Shown in pieces: positions 39,962-49,331 of a stretch of 64,000 bases of DNA. Position 1 is the first letter of the stretch, and every line of letters begins with the position of its first letter. Source of the stretch: a virus; the IMG/VR virus record IMGVR_UViG_3300045747_000054, positions 62,001 to 126,000 of that record, one strand, 5' to 3'. The position numbers were made by a program, and so were the translations under genes. The notes under the pieces were generated by a model. It saw nothing but the letters and a program-made list of their open reading frames with translations, was not told the origin of the DNA and did not search any database.

Positions 39962-42439
39962 TTACGCAGCCAGAGTCTGAACAAACTTGTTCAGGAACAT
40001 ACGCTGCAATCCACGCTTGTCCAGCGACTTCATGAATGCCTTTGCGATCTTACTCTTCGAAGCTTCACTTTCAACATCAATACCGTGTTCATCGATCTTG
40101 AGATTATCGTTAGGAACGAAGAAGTATTCATCGAAACCAAACTTGTGTGAACTTACGAAACCATCATCGACAAGCTGCGAATTGAGCGACTTGCGCTGAA
40201 CCTTCTCAGTATTGTGATTCACATACGAATACTCATAAGGATACACAAATCGAGTAATGTCTCGGCGGGAACTGACCAAATATCCAGTATACTTAGCACC
40301 AGTCACACGCTTTGCAATTTCGATGAGCGCACGCGAAGAAATAAATTGATCACCATTACAATCATTCTTCAACATGCTCTGGTAACGAACACGGTGCTTC
40401 GTTCCCTTATGCTGGAGATAGATAGTGTCCCTTTCAGGGTACATCCAAGTCTGATTTTCGTAAGCGTACTTGCCACCCTTATTGTTGTAGACAGCATTGG
40501 AAACACCACCACAACCGTCAGTGAGGAAAACACAGTTTACAATATCAAGACGGTTACGAACCTTGAATTCGCCAACCAGATCAATAGAAGCAATGATAGC
40601 TTCATCCAGCGGAGTTCCACCAAGGTGTTCGCTCTGCGGAATTGCCTCACTAAGATTACGATAATTTCCAGTGCGATATGCACCATAGACAGAACCAATA
40701 TACATCATGTTCGCAAATGCCTTACGATATTGTGATGAAGTCATGGTGCTTGAAAGATACTGCTTCATTGTGAAGTCTGTATCCCAACCAGCAAGATCAT
40801 TGTTATTTCTGGTGTAATAAGGAGTACGCTTGGAATCCAGAAGATTCGAAGAACCTCTATCATCACAGAAACCATAAACATCGAACGGAATGTTTACCTT
40901 ACGGCAGAACATAGTGAGCATCATAGCCTGTTCAAATGCATTCTTGAGAATGTCAGTCATCGAACCCGAAAGGTCAATGACCATCACAAGACCGTGATTC
41001 TTACCCTGCGGAATAGAACTGATACGCTGAAAAATATCGTTTTCCATCGTGTAGCGCGAAAGACGCTTAGGATTGATCTTACCAGACTTGTGCTGCTTCG
41101 CACGCGCAAGCTGAGTAGCATTCTTACGCATTTCGAATTCCTTCACCATGTAGTTAACTACAGGAGTAGAACGCTTGATGAAATCCTGAACATTATCCAC
41201 GGTAAATGTCTTGATCATTGGCTTGTGATCAATCCACTCACTACTCAGAGCAAGACTCTGTATGTGTGCGCTGATTGAAGCATGAACCTTCTGATGCGAA
41301 ACAAGGTAATTCTTGTTGAACTGTGGGACGTTCACAACATAGGTATTACCAGTGCTGGTGTCGATCAGCAACTTTTCGTTATCACGGAATGCCTTGTCGG
41401 TGTGTGAAGAAACGTCAGGATCCGGTTCTGACTGATTGCCACCTTCGCGGCTCTTGTCTCCATCTGCGCCCTTTTCATCATTTTCATCACTGCCGTCACC
41501 GTCCGAACTTCCACCGCGACCAGTGTTCTTGTTTTCTTCATCTTCTCCGTCGCCATCGTCAGATTCATCTTCATCAGAATCGCCAGAACCCTCAGAGTCC
41601 TCGCCTTCTTCATCAGACTTATCATCCTTGGATGCGCCAGAATCACCATCGTCACAGTCGGTGGACTGTTCATCAGTAGACTCAGAATCGTCAGAATCTT
41701 CGGATTCCTCAGAATCATTCTTGTCTTCCGAATCATCTTCGTAGGACATATCACTAAGATCATCCCACTCTTCTGATTCATCAGATTCATCCGACTCGCC
41801 ATATTCGGCATCAGAATCGTCTTCATCTTCATCAGAATCGTCAGATTCATGAGTATCAGTCTGTGGCTCAGGATTATTCTTCTTGTCTTCCTTTGCCTTT
41901 GCGTGAAGTTCACGCGCAATTACTTCTACATCTTCCCAAGTCTGTGCGGCAGAAATGCGATCAATGTAAGTAAGTTCGGCAGGAGTAAATCCTACGCGAA
42001 CAAATGAGCCGATCTTATAGAAGATATTGATGCGATCAATGAGCATCAATCGATTTACATCAAGTCCACGCAGACCGAAGAAATCGAGTTCATGAAGATG
42101 CTTGTACGCAAGATTGAACGAACGACGCAGACCCGGAAAACGTTCCTTCATCTTGCGTTCGATGCGTGCATCTTCGATGATATTCAAATAACCCTTAAGG
42201 CTACGATCCTGCTTGATAGCAGTGTGCCAACCTTCCTCGGGAGTATAAAGAGCATGACCAACTTCATGTCCAGTAAGACCGTCATAAAGGTCGCCGTCCA
42301 TATCCTTCAACATTGGAAGGACAAGGGTGCGGCTCTTTAGATCGAACATTGCCGTATGCACCTTACGATGCTCTACGTTAATGTTTTCTTGCGCGAGAAG
42401 TCGCGCAAGAGTCGATTTGGATTGAAATAGGTCAGTCAT
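39962..42439 (-). CDS. CobT-like vWA protein with N-terminal HExxH motif
   Basis: 825 residues. The N-terminal part has HEVGH at 58-62 (a zincin-like motif), then helices; residues about 190-330 are an Asp/Ser/Glu low-complexity tract; the C-terminal half has a von Willebrand A domain with the MIDAS motif VIDLSGSMTD and FLTDGCGG. The order HExxH, acidic linker, vWA is as in CobT-like proteins that partner MoxR/CobS ATPases. With 38406-39872 it forms a MoxR-vWA pair. Target unknown. Confidence 0.88.
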   Translation of the reverse strand: MTDLFQSKSTLARLLAQENINVEHRKVHTAMFDLKSRTLVLPMLKDMDGDLYDGLTGHEVGHALYTPEEGWHTAIKQDRSLKGYLNIIEDARIERKMKERFPGLRRSFNLAYKHLHELDFFGLRGLDVNRLMLIDRINIFYKIGSFVRVGFTPAELTYIDRISAAQTWEDVEVIARELHAKAKEDKKNNPEPQTDTHESDDSDEDEDDSDAEYGESDESDESEEWDDLSDMSYEDDSEDKNDSEESEDSDDSESTDEQSTDCDDGDSGASKDDKSDEEGEDSEGSGDSDEDESDDGDGEDEENKNTGRGGSSDGDGSDENDEKGADGDKSREGGNQSEPDPDVSSHTDKAFRDNEKLLIDTSTGNTYVVNVPQFNKNYLVSHQKVHASISAHIQSLALSSEWIDHKPMIKTFTVDNVQDFIKRSTPVVNYMVKEFEMRKNATQLARAKQHKSGKINPKRLSRYTMENDIFQRISSIPQGKNHGLVMVIDLSGSMTDILKNAFEQAMMLTMFCRKVNIPFDVYGFCDDRGSSNLLDSKRTPYYTRNNNDLAGWDTDFTMKQYLSSTMTSSQYRKAFANMMYIGSVYGAYRTGNYRNLSEAIPQSEHLGGTPLDEAIIASIDLVGEFKVRNRLDIVNCVFLTDGCGGVSNAVYNNKGGKYAYENQTWMYPERDTIYLQHKGTKHRVRYQSMLKNDCNGDQFISSRALIEIAKRVTGAKYTGYLVSSRRDITRFVYPYEYSYVNHNTEKVQRKSLNSQLVDDGFVSSHKFGFDEYFFVPNDNLKIDEHGIDVESEASKSKIAKAFMKSLDKRGLQRMFLNKFVQTLAA

Positions 42440-42464
42440 TGCTTTTCCTCAACTTGTATTACCA

Positions 42465-42493
42465 TTCTACGGGAGAATCTATGTAATGTCAAG
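42465..42493 (-). promoter_or_regulatory. Sigma70-type promoter before the vWA gene
   Basis: Minus strand TTGACA (42488-42493), 17-base spacer, TAGAAT (42465-42470). Confidence 0.8.
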
Positions 42494-42521
42494 TGGCAAA
42501 AACTGGAATTAAATCAATCAC

Positions 42522-43256
42522 TTACAGTGAGGCTGGTGTAGAATCTGGCTTAGAAATAGGGATTTCTTCACTTGTGGTCTGACGCAGTGGTGGCGCGACT
42601 CGATCCTTAATAGTGATGACACTATTTGGAGTATTGAATTTCGAAGACTTGATTGTTCCTTTAGAACGATTCACAACATTTTGTGCTGCCTTCTGAATGG
42701 CAATCTGCTTATCCAATCTCTTGCAGTTACTTTTTACTTTATCCTTTGCGCGTTCCAAGACAGTCTTAGAAACCTTCGAAGTGAATACAATACCATCTAG
42801 ATGATCACGTTCATGTTGGAAAATTCTACCAGTGAGTCCACTGAAAGTTTCTTCCTTGACAAGACCGTTCCAATCCTGATAACGAACCTTTACTCTTTCT
42901 GGACGGTTGATAGAAAGGAACAATCCTCTGAAACTTAGGCAACCCTCTTCAAATCTATCATAGCCATGATACTCTTCTAGAATCTCTGGATTGAAACACG
43001 CGAATCCTACACCTTCGGCACCCATTACGAATACACGATATGGAAGACCAACTTGTGGTGCGGCAAGACCAACACCATTATTCTTTACCATTGTTTCTAC
43101 AAGAGATATACCAAGCTTCTTGGGATCTGTTGGTGGATTCTCGAAATCGAAATGTGGTGTAACTGTTTTCAGTACTTCTGAATATGGATCGACAAGATCC
43201 ATAATCTCGTACTCATACATCTCACCATCAACGAATTTGATTTTCTTTTCACTCAT
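42522..43256 (-). CDS. def: Peptide deformylase with C-terminal extension
   Basis: Removes the formyl group from nascent peptides. Motif 1 GVGLAAPQVG at 61-70, motif 2 EGCLS at 104-108, motif 3 FQHERDHLDG with H148, E149, H152. The core ends near residue 180; an additional 60-residue Lys/Ser/Pro-rich tail follows. Deformylase genes are known from cyanophages. The gene starts 1 base after gp46. Confidence 0.92.
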   Translation of the reverse strand: MSEKKIKFVDGEMYEYEIMDLVDPYSEVLKTVTPHFDFENPPTDPKKLGISLVETMVKNNGVGLAAPQVGLPYRVFVMGAEGVGFACFNPEILEEYHGYDRFEEGCLSFRGLFLSINRPERVKVRYQDWNGLVKEETFSGLTGRIFQHERDHLDGIVFTSKVSKTVLERAKDKVKSNCKRLDKQIAIQKAAQNVVNRSKGTIKSSKFNTPNSVITIKDRVAPPLRQTTSEEIPISKPDSTPASL

Positions 43257-43257
43257 G

Positions 43258-44964
43258 TTATTTCTCTATGTAACTGAAATTGTTTTTCTTTACGAATTTG
43301 ACGACACTCTTGAACTTATCAAGAAGAACGTCACCCTTATGTGATATTACAAACACGTTTGTATCCGAAAGTGTATTAATTAGCTTCATGAACTCTTCTG
43401 TACCAGTGTTATCTAATGAACTATCGAAGACTTCATCCAGAATGAGTAGGTTAGTATTCATGCTGTTCTTCATCTTAGCCACTGCTCGCCATGTGAAGAG
43501 CAATGCCAAATCAATACGCATTCTTTCACCTTCGGAGAAGTTGTTATAGCTGAAATCGTCTCTGTGGCGTGACTTGATGGTTTCCTTGAACTCTTCGTTG
43601 ATTTCGAATGCAACAAAGAAGTCCATAGATGCAAGATACTTGTTTACCAACTTATTGATCACTGGCAGATACTGTTTGATGATCTTAGCCTTGATTCCAC
43701 TGTCTTTCAGGAGACTCGATGCCATATCAACATAGTTCTTGGTATCTACCAGTTCTCTACGTTCTTTGTTTAGAGTCTCAAGTTTGTCCACAAGTTCCTT
43801 TGAGACATTCATCATGTCTTCCGACAGAACCTTCTTACTTTGCAAATCCTCTATTTCGGCAGAGAGTTTTCTGGCATACTTTTGTATCTGGACGATTGAT
43901 GCATTGATACGAGCAATCTCACTAGTGTGTTCACTAATCTTCCTATGAACACCAGTAATTTCAGTAAGTCTCTCACTGACCTTATTATACTCTTCTTGAA
44001 GTTTTGCGATACCTTCCGAATATCCATTTAGCTTGTAGTTACACTCATGTACCTTTGCTTCTCCATTTGAAATGGTCTGATCACAGGTTGGACATGTACT
44101 ATTTACTGTGTAAAACTGAATATCCTTTTTGACCTTGTTAATATTACCTTCGATCTTAGCCTCAAACTGATCTAGTTTCTTCTGCTTGTCTTTCAGAACT
44201 TTCTCGTCTGATATGGACTTTAGCAGAGAATCGATATGCTTCTGCACCAATTCACCATCTTTAGTCAGTTTGTCTATTTGTGCAATCTGGTCTTGATAAT
44301 CTACTTCCTTTCTAAGAGAAAGTTCCTTGTTGTTCTTCTGAGCATCTTCAATGAACTTCTTTTGAAGTTCGATCTTGGAAAGAACTGTGTCTACTTCTAT
44401 CTTTAGTTCCGAACCACGATTCTTGATCGTCATCGCTCTTTCCTTCACCACTATGTTCATAGCAGAAAAGATATCGATTCCCAAAAGATCTTCGATGATA
44501 GTCCTACGATCCGCTGCCGAAAGTTGCATGAACGGAACGAAAGAAGAAGATCCTAGAATTACGATCTGTGTGAATGCTTTGTAATTAAACTTTAGAATCT
44601 GTTCCTCAAGGATTTGCTGGTAATCCTTTGCGGCAGCATCCTGATCCACCAGAATATCATCGATGTAGATTTCAAAGACGGCTGGCTTGATTCCACGCAC
44701 AATTCTATAGTGCTTGCTATTGATCTTGAAATTTACTTCGACAAGGCAATCTTTCTGATTAATGGAATTCAATAGCGTAGGTTTATTGATGTTTCTGAAT
44801 GGCTTTCCAAACAACGCAAAAGTCAGTGCATCCAGCATCGTGGATTTACCAGCACCATTAGTTCCAACCACAAGTGTGTTGGGAGACTTATCAAGTTCAA
44901 TCTCGGTCCAGATATTACCTGTTGAAAGAAAATTCTTCCATCTTAATGTCTTAAATATAATCAC
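43258..44964 (-). CDS. 46: Recombination endonuclease subunit gp46 (SbcC/Rad50-like)
   Basis: ATPase of the gp46/47 end-processing complex. Walker A GTNGAGKSTMLDALTFALFG, long coiled coil with zinc hook CPTCDQ near the middle, signature FSEGERMRIDLALL and Walker B LLILDEVFDSSLD. 568 residues, as in T4 (560). Overlaps gp47 by 4 bases. Confidence 0.96.
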   Translation of the reverse strand: MIIFKTLRWKNFLSTGNIWTEIELDKSPNTLVVGTNGAGKSTMLDALTFALFGKPFRNINKPTLLNSINQKDCLVEVNFKINSKHYRIVRGIKPAVFEIYIDDILVDQDAAAKDYQQILEEQILKFNYKAFTQIVILGSSSFVPFMQLSAADRRTIIEDLLGIDIFSAMNIVVKERAMTIKNRGSELKIEVDTVLSKIELQKKFIEDAQKNNKELSLRKEVDYQDQIAQIDKLTKDGELVQKHIDSLLKSISDEKVLKDKQKKLDQFEAKIEGNINKVKKDIQFYTVNSTCPTCDQTISNGEAKVHECNYKLNGYSEGIAKLQEEYNKVSERLTEITGVHRKISEHTSEIARINASIVQIQKYARKLSAEIEDLQSKKVLSEDMMNVSKELVDKLETLNKERRELVDTKNYVDMASSLLKDSGIKAKIIKQYLPVINKLVNKYLASMDFFVAFEINEEFKETIKSRHRDDFSYNNFSEGERMRIDLALLFTWRAVAKMKNSMNTNLLILDEVFDSSLDNTGTEEFMKLINTLSDTNVFVISHKGDVLLDKFKSVVKFVKKNNFSYIEK

Positions 44965-46037
44965 TTTGTTTCCACATTTAATGCTTGTAGATAAATGTCT
45001 CGCATGACAGTCTTGAGTTTGTTCTTATCCAGACCCATTTCCAGTGTGTCTACGAACTTATCCAGAGTAGTCATAGTATCATCTGACTGATCTACAATGT
45101 CTTCATCGGAAATTTCCGAATAATCTGTAAAGTCCTCAACGATAGTAACTTCCTGTGGAGAAACTTCATAAAGCTTCTCTAAGAAGATATCATATAGAAC
45201 TGGATTACCTTTTGTTGCTACGATTACCTTGACATAAGTATTTTTATACTGGTCATAGTCTTTGCCATTGATGGATTCAAGTGTTTCTACTTTGTCATCG
45301 TATGTGATCTTATAGAACATACGATATGGATTCTCAATGAAATCCAATTCACTCGTCTTAGTATCGAAGATATGGAACCCACGATGATCACCATAATCTG
45401 CCCATGTAAATTCGGCAGGAGTTCCTACGTAGTAAATGTGTCCATCAGATGACTTGTGATGAAAGTGTCCAGATATAACCATATCATAGACATCAAGCTT
45501 TTCACGGGACATACCATCATGACAAACGTTACCACGATCCATTTCGAATCCAGAGATTTCGAAGTGTCCGAAACAAACGTGTGATTTGGTATTCTTGATG
45601 AACTCCAGAATCTGCTTCTCATTGTCTTCACAGATCCAAGGAATGATGTCAATAGAAGCCCCATCGAATACTCTGGTTTCTGGAGTCTTGATACATTCAA
45701 TCACTCCCTTGTCAATATAATCGACAAGGGTTAGTTCGACACAATTTACTTCCAGTGAATTTCTGAAGTAGGTATCGTGGTTTCCAAGATACACTATGAG
45801 CTTGATACCAAGTTCTTCAAATCTGTTGAAGAAGTATTTCTTGGCAAGATGGAGTGTATGATACGAGACGAATTTTCTTCGGTCGAATAGATCTCCTGTT
45901 TGAATAACGGTCTTAATGTCGTTTTCAATCAGGTATGGGAAGAAAACAGTTTCATAAAACTTTTTATTGTTGTTATGAAACTGTAGACTATCTCCACGAA
46001 TGCCGAAATGTGAATCTCCAAGCACGCAAACTTTCAT
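44961..46037 (-). CDS. 47: Recombination endonuclease subunit gp47 (SbcD/Mre11-like)
   Basis: Metallophosphoesterase nuclease subunit working with gp46. Motifs GDSHFGIRGDS, QTGDLFDRRKF, YLGNHDTYF, CFGHFEISGF and ISGHFHHKS. 358 residues (T4: 339). Preceded by its own sigma70 promoter at 46068-46096. Confidence 0.96.
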   Translation of the reverse strand: MKVCVLGDSHFGIRGDSLQFHNNNKKFYETVFFPYLIENDIKTVIQTGDLFDRRKFVSYHTLHLAKKYFFNRFEELGIKLIVYLGNHDTYFRNSLEVNCVELTLVDYIDKGVIECIKTPETRVFDGASIDIIPWICEDNEKQILEFIKNTKSHVCFGHFEISGFEMDRGNVCHDGMSREKLDVYDMVISGHFHHKSSDGHIYYVGTPAEFTWADYGDHRGFHIFDTKTSELDFIENPYRMFYKITYDDKVETLESINGKDYDQYKNTYVKVIVATKGNPVLYDIFLEKLYEVSPQEVTIVEDFTDYSEISDEDIVDQSDDTMTTLDKFVDTLEMGLDKNKLKTVMRDIYLQALNVETK

Positions 46038-46067
46038 GAATTAATCCAAAACAAATATATACCAATC

Positions 46068-46096
46068 ATTATACAGCATTCACCAACTTTAATCAA
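46068..46096 (-). promoter_or_regulatory. Sigma70-type promoter before gene 47
   Basis: Minus strand TTGATT (46091-46096), 17-base spacer ending TGCTG, TATAAT (46068-46073). The -35 overlaps the stop of the upstream gene. Confidence 0.75.
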
Positions 46097-46749
46097 CTCA
46101 ATTTTTGGTTTACGCGCATCTGTCCAGCAAACCCAAGTGTCTTGTTTTTGTAATTGATCCAGCGACGATCATTGTGTGCCCATCTTGGATCATTTTCATC
46201 GAATGAAATATCATCTTGTGGATGAATTCTCCAACCCAAAAAGAATTTCGTATAGGTCTTTTTGTCATGGTTGAAATTGTAATAGTAAAATCCCCAATGT
46301 GGAAATTTCCAGCAGAAAAACCACTGATTCTCTGCTCTCGGATCTGTGTCTTCCAAAGAGTTATCCATTGCAGTTCCGATGTACTGATTATGTAATGGAT
46401 TGGTGATGATTGGATTGAAATATGGAATGTATTTCAAATTGTTAACTGGATTTCTTAAATACCAACTCCAGACTAATCCCCACTGAGATTTCCCTACATT
46501 TTGGTCTGCCCACCAATTATGACCATCGATTCCATCTTCATCGTTATCCCACAGCCACATAAGTTTACGTAATTTGAAGTGAAGGTATCCAAGATCGTCT
46601 TCTTTTGTTCCGATTAAGAAAGCGAGTGGTACCAATACCAATCCAATAATATAGAGCGGAAGGAAAATGCAGACTTCATGCAGAAACCAAGTCAATATTG
46701 ACCACGGAACTCTGTACAGCAATTTCCAGCTTTGTGTTTCTCTACTCAT
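46093..46749 (-). CDS. Conserved Trp/Asn-rich membrane-linked phage protein
   Basis: 218 residues, function unknown. One or two hydrophobic segments near the N-terminus (about residues 16-46), then a Trp-, Asn- and Tyr-rich globular part (WFFCWKFPHWGFYYYNFNHD). Similar proteins are seen in many phages, but I know no role. Overlaps gp55 by 8 bases. Confidence 0.8.
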   Translation of the reverse strand: MSRETQSWKLLYRVPWSILTWFLHEVCIFLPLYIIGLVLVPLAFLIGTKEDDLGYLHFKLRKLMWLWDNDEDGIDGHNWWADQNVGKSQWGLVWSWYLRNPVNNLKYIPYFNPIITNPLHNQYIGTAMDNSLEDTDPRAENQWFFCWKFPHWGFYYYNFNHDKKTYTKFFLGWRIHPQDDISFDENDPRWAHNDRRWINYKNKTLGFAGQMRVNQKLS

Positions 46750-47323
46750 CTTTGTCCTCTCCTATTAACAATTCGAGTGCTTTTTTACTCTTCTTTTTCT
46801 TTTTTAGTCTTGCTTTTTCATAAGTGTCAATGAATTCTGAAATATTTTCGTATAGTCCTTCGTATTGTCTGTTTGTACCGCCACCAGATTCATCTGATTC
46901 AAATTGCTCAAATTCATCTAGTACTCCCTTTTGTTCTGTTGACTTATACTTGACGTACAACTGCTTCTTCTCTTTTTGAATTCTACGAATGAATGCAAAG
47001 TATATGATCTGTGTGAAATACGCAAAAGGATTCTTAGACTTCTTCGGATCAAAATTGTCAAAGTACATAATACAATTTTCAATAGCATCTGCCACCATTT
47101 CATCTCTGAACGTGTATGATACGAAGTTACCTTTGTGAGAAAGATTCTCTGCAATCAACATAAGACACTTTCCAATATAGTCAGGTATCTTTGGCTTCGC
47201 CAAAGACTCTCGCTTCGCTCGACGGCAATCCTTACGATACTGTATAATGGTCTTTAATAGATCAGCATTGTTTACGTAATGGGTCTTACGTCTTTCACCC
47301 TCTTTCTTTACTGGTTCACTCAT
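46742..47323 (-). CDS. 55: Late sigma factor gp55
   Basis: Directs host RNA polymerase to late promoters (TATAAATA), together with clamp gp45. NNADLLKTIIQYRKDCRRAK, IPDYIGKCLMLIAENLSHKG and KSKNPFAYFTQIIYFAFIRR are the conserved gp55 blocks. 193 residues, as in T4 (185). The TATAAATA sites in the window are its predicted targets. Confidence 0.95.
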   Translation of the reverse strand: MSEPVKKEGERRKTHYVNNADLLKTIIQYRKDCRRAKRESLAKPKIPDYIGKCLMLIAENLSHKGNFVSYTFRDEMVADAIENCIMYFDNFDPKKSKNPFAYFTQIIYFAFIRRIQKEKKQLYVKYKSTEQKGVLDEFEQFESDESGGGTNRQYEGLYENISEFIDTYEKARLKKKKKSKKALELLIGEDKDE

Positions 47324-47345
47324 AATAATTTTCTCTCATAAAAAC

Positions 47346-47393
47346 TTGACAACTTATGTAAATCACTGTAGAATACCCTGTGTAGGGTTTCAA
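47346..47393 (-). promoter_or_regulatory. Overlapping opposed promoters before gene 55
   Basis: Minus strand, towards gp55: TTGAAA (47388-47393), 17 bases, TACAGT (47365-47370). Plus strand, in the opposite direction: TTGACA (47346-47351), 17 bases, TAGAAT (47369-47374), followed by an ACCCT-GTGT-AGGGT stem. The -10 boxes overlap. The plus-strand one is closer to consensus although no gene is on that strand. Confidence 0.6.
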
Positions 47394-47402
47394 TGAATAG
47401 CT

Positions 47403-47828
47403 TTAAGAATTATTAGTATCTTTAGGAATATTCTTTGTATCTCTAGAGAATCTTACAACTTTCTTATCTCCATCAACATACTCATTAGGCTTCTTCTCAG
47501 CCAGTACTGGTGCATCTTCTTCGGAAAGATCTTTAATCGTACCAGTGTAGTATTCAATAATATCATTCTCTACATCAGCAGAGAAAATAATATCCTTAGT
47601 ATTAAGATTGCATTGGTTTCCTTTTGCAATTCCTTGTGGCATCCATAGATGCATGTAAATAGTTTGCTTTCCTGCTTCAAAGTCTGGATCGATAGCAATC
47701 ACCATAGGATTTACAATAGAAAGCTTACCCTTGTATACTCTCTTCACTTCCGTAATAATGTTATCTCCATTAACTAATCTAAAATATTTAATTTTGGTGT
47801 ACGGGTCTTTTACTTCTTCGTTAGGCAT
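47403..47828 (-). CDS. Sm-like beta-barrel protein
   Basis: 141 residues. IKYFRLVNGDNIITEVKRVY then KGKLSIVNPMVI repeats the fold pattern of the 97-residue protein at 25384-25677, with an additional C-terminal acidic region and a basic tail. Possible RNA-binding regulator; not proven. Overlaps uvsW by 8 bases. Confidence 0.75.
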   Translation of the reverse strand: MPNEEVKDPYTKIKYFRLVNGDNIITEVKRVYKGKLSIVNPMVIAIDPDFEAGKQTIYMHLWMPQGIAKGNQCNLNTKDIIFSADVENDIIEYYTGTIKDLSEEDAPVLAEKKPNEYVDGDKKVVRFSRDTKNIPKDTNNS

Positions 47829-49326
47829 TTTTTAGGTCCACCTTAAAGGTTGAGATTCTGAACTTCTCTGAATGATATGTTTTCATTCTTTCAGCGTAGT
47901 GCTGCATTGTGTAATTCACATACTTTCCTACTCTTAGATCGTCCGATATATCATATAATGTGGCTTTCTCTTTGCCATCACCGAGTCTCAAACCTCTACC
48001 TATGGATTGAAGATTACGAATCTTCGACTTTGAAGGTGAAGCGAACATAATATTATGTAGGCGACGGATATTAGTGCCAGTTGAGAATACACCAAAAGAT
48101 GCAACGATAATTGCATCGTTCTCTTTTTCTGTAATATGTCTCACTGCTTCTCTATCCTCCGCATCCACTCCACCATGAACAAAGAAAACCTTACGAGGCT
48201 TATCTTTCGTTTTGTCAAGTAATATATTATACAGTATTTTTCCATGTTTTTCAACAAATTGGAAGAGAATTAACGTATTTCCATTCAAATCTAGGGCTAA
48301 GTTCGTAATAAATTTGTTGCGAGCTTCATTCTTAACGATGAAGTCGAGTTCCTGTGCGTATTCAACCTCCTTGACTATCTTACATAGGTGTTCTGGATAT
48401 TTTAGAATGATGCACTTGATGTCAAGTTCGGCTATCTGACCACGATCCATCAGTTCCTTAGTAGTAACCACTTTAGCCTGTGGTCCAAAATGACCTTCCA
48501 GAGTCAATCTATTAACAATCTTGTCATCGATAGTTCCGGTAGTTCCAATACGATATTTCGCATTGGTCATCTTTGTCATAATAGATGTAAGAGATTTCGC
48601 TTGAAATCCATGTGCTTCATCGCCTATTACGAAATCGAACTGTTCCAGATATTGTTTCGATGCCGTGTAAATACTTTGCCATGTTGAAATAGTAATGGAT
48701 TTTGTAATGTTCTTATCTTGACCTTCGAAGATTAGTTGAACACTTCCATCTACATTCCATTTGTTAATTGCAGAATAGTCTTTGAAATCTCCTAGCATCT
48801 GATGAATGAGTCCAAGAGTCGGAACAACAATCAAACCACGTTTACAATCTGTGGCAAGGAGATATCGACATATCATGTAGATAACGAGTGACTTACCAGA
48901 TGCCGTAGGTGACAGCAGTAGATATCTCTTCCACTTGATTGCTCCTACGAATGCCGCTATCTGGTAGTCATGTGGCGTGATTGTTTTTCCATTCGAATGA
49001 AGTTTGAGTTGAACAGCAAATTCTTTGGCTTGTTCTTCTGTGAATGTTGTATTGAGATTTTCGGAAATCTTAGGATCAACAAACAGACTATACTCACGTT
49101 CTTTACAGAATGCCTTTAGATGTGAAAGTAGTCCACCAAAGAGCATCGAAGTCCTCTTGTTGAACAGATGCGCCTTACCGTCCCAATGGCGAGCCTTGAA
49201 GCTTGGGCTATACTGATATCCGGGTTTATAGAACGAAAAGAAATCGTCCATTTCTGCCTTGATACCATCGTCCGCTAAAATACGGAGGTATACCTCATTG
49301 ACCTTCTGGACGATAATAAGTTCCAT
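47821..49326 (-). CDS. uvsW: UvsW helicase
   Basis: Superfamily 2 helicase that processes branched DNA and R-loops and turns off origin replication. N-terminal domain with SFKARHWDGKAHLFN, Walker A LLSPTASGKSLVIY, DEAH VIGDEAHGF, and motif VI QSIGRGLRLGDGK. 501 residues (T4: 503). Confidence 0.95.
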   Translation of the reverse strand: MELIIVQKVNEVYLRILADDGIKAEMDDFFSFYKPGYQYSPSFKARHWDGKAHLFNKRTSMLFGGLLSHLKAFCKEREYSLFVDPKISENLNTTFTEEQAKEFAVQLKLHSNGKTITPHDYQIAAFVGAIKWKRYLLLSPTASGKSLVIYMICRYLLATDCKRGLIVVPTLGLIHQMLGDFKDYSAINKWNVDGSVQLIFEGQDKNITKSITISTWQSIYTASKQYLEQFDFVIGDEAHGFQAKSLTSIMTKMTNAKYRIGTTGTIDDKIVNRLTLEGHFGPQAKVVTTKELMDRGQIAELDIKCIILKYPEHLCKIVKEVEYAQELDFIVKNEARNKFITNLALDLNGNTLILFQFVEKHGKILYNILLDKTKDKPRKVFFVHGGVDAEDREAVRHITEKENDAIIVASFGVFSTGTNIRRLHNIMFASPSKSKIRNLQSIGRGLRLGDGKEKATLYDISDDLRVGKYVNYTMQHYAERMKTYHSEKFRISTFKVDLKNA

Positions 49327-49331
49327 CTATT

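Noticed and set aside
41436-41744. 102-codon Ser/Pro-rich plus-strand frame
   Set aside because: It is the antisense shadow of the acidic linker coding region; composition follows from the opposite strand.
41436-41860. Short repeated DNA (tcatcagaatcg-type units), possible tandem repeat or CRISPR-like array
   Set aside because: It encodes the Asp/Ser/Glu low-complexity linker of the vWA protein; the repeats are irregular and in frame, without spacers.
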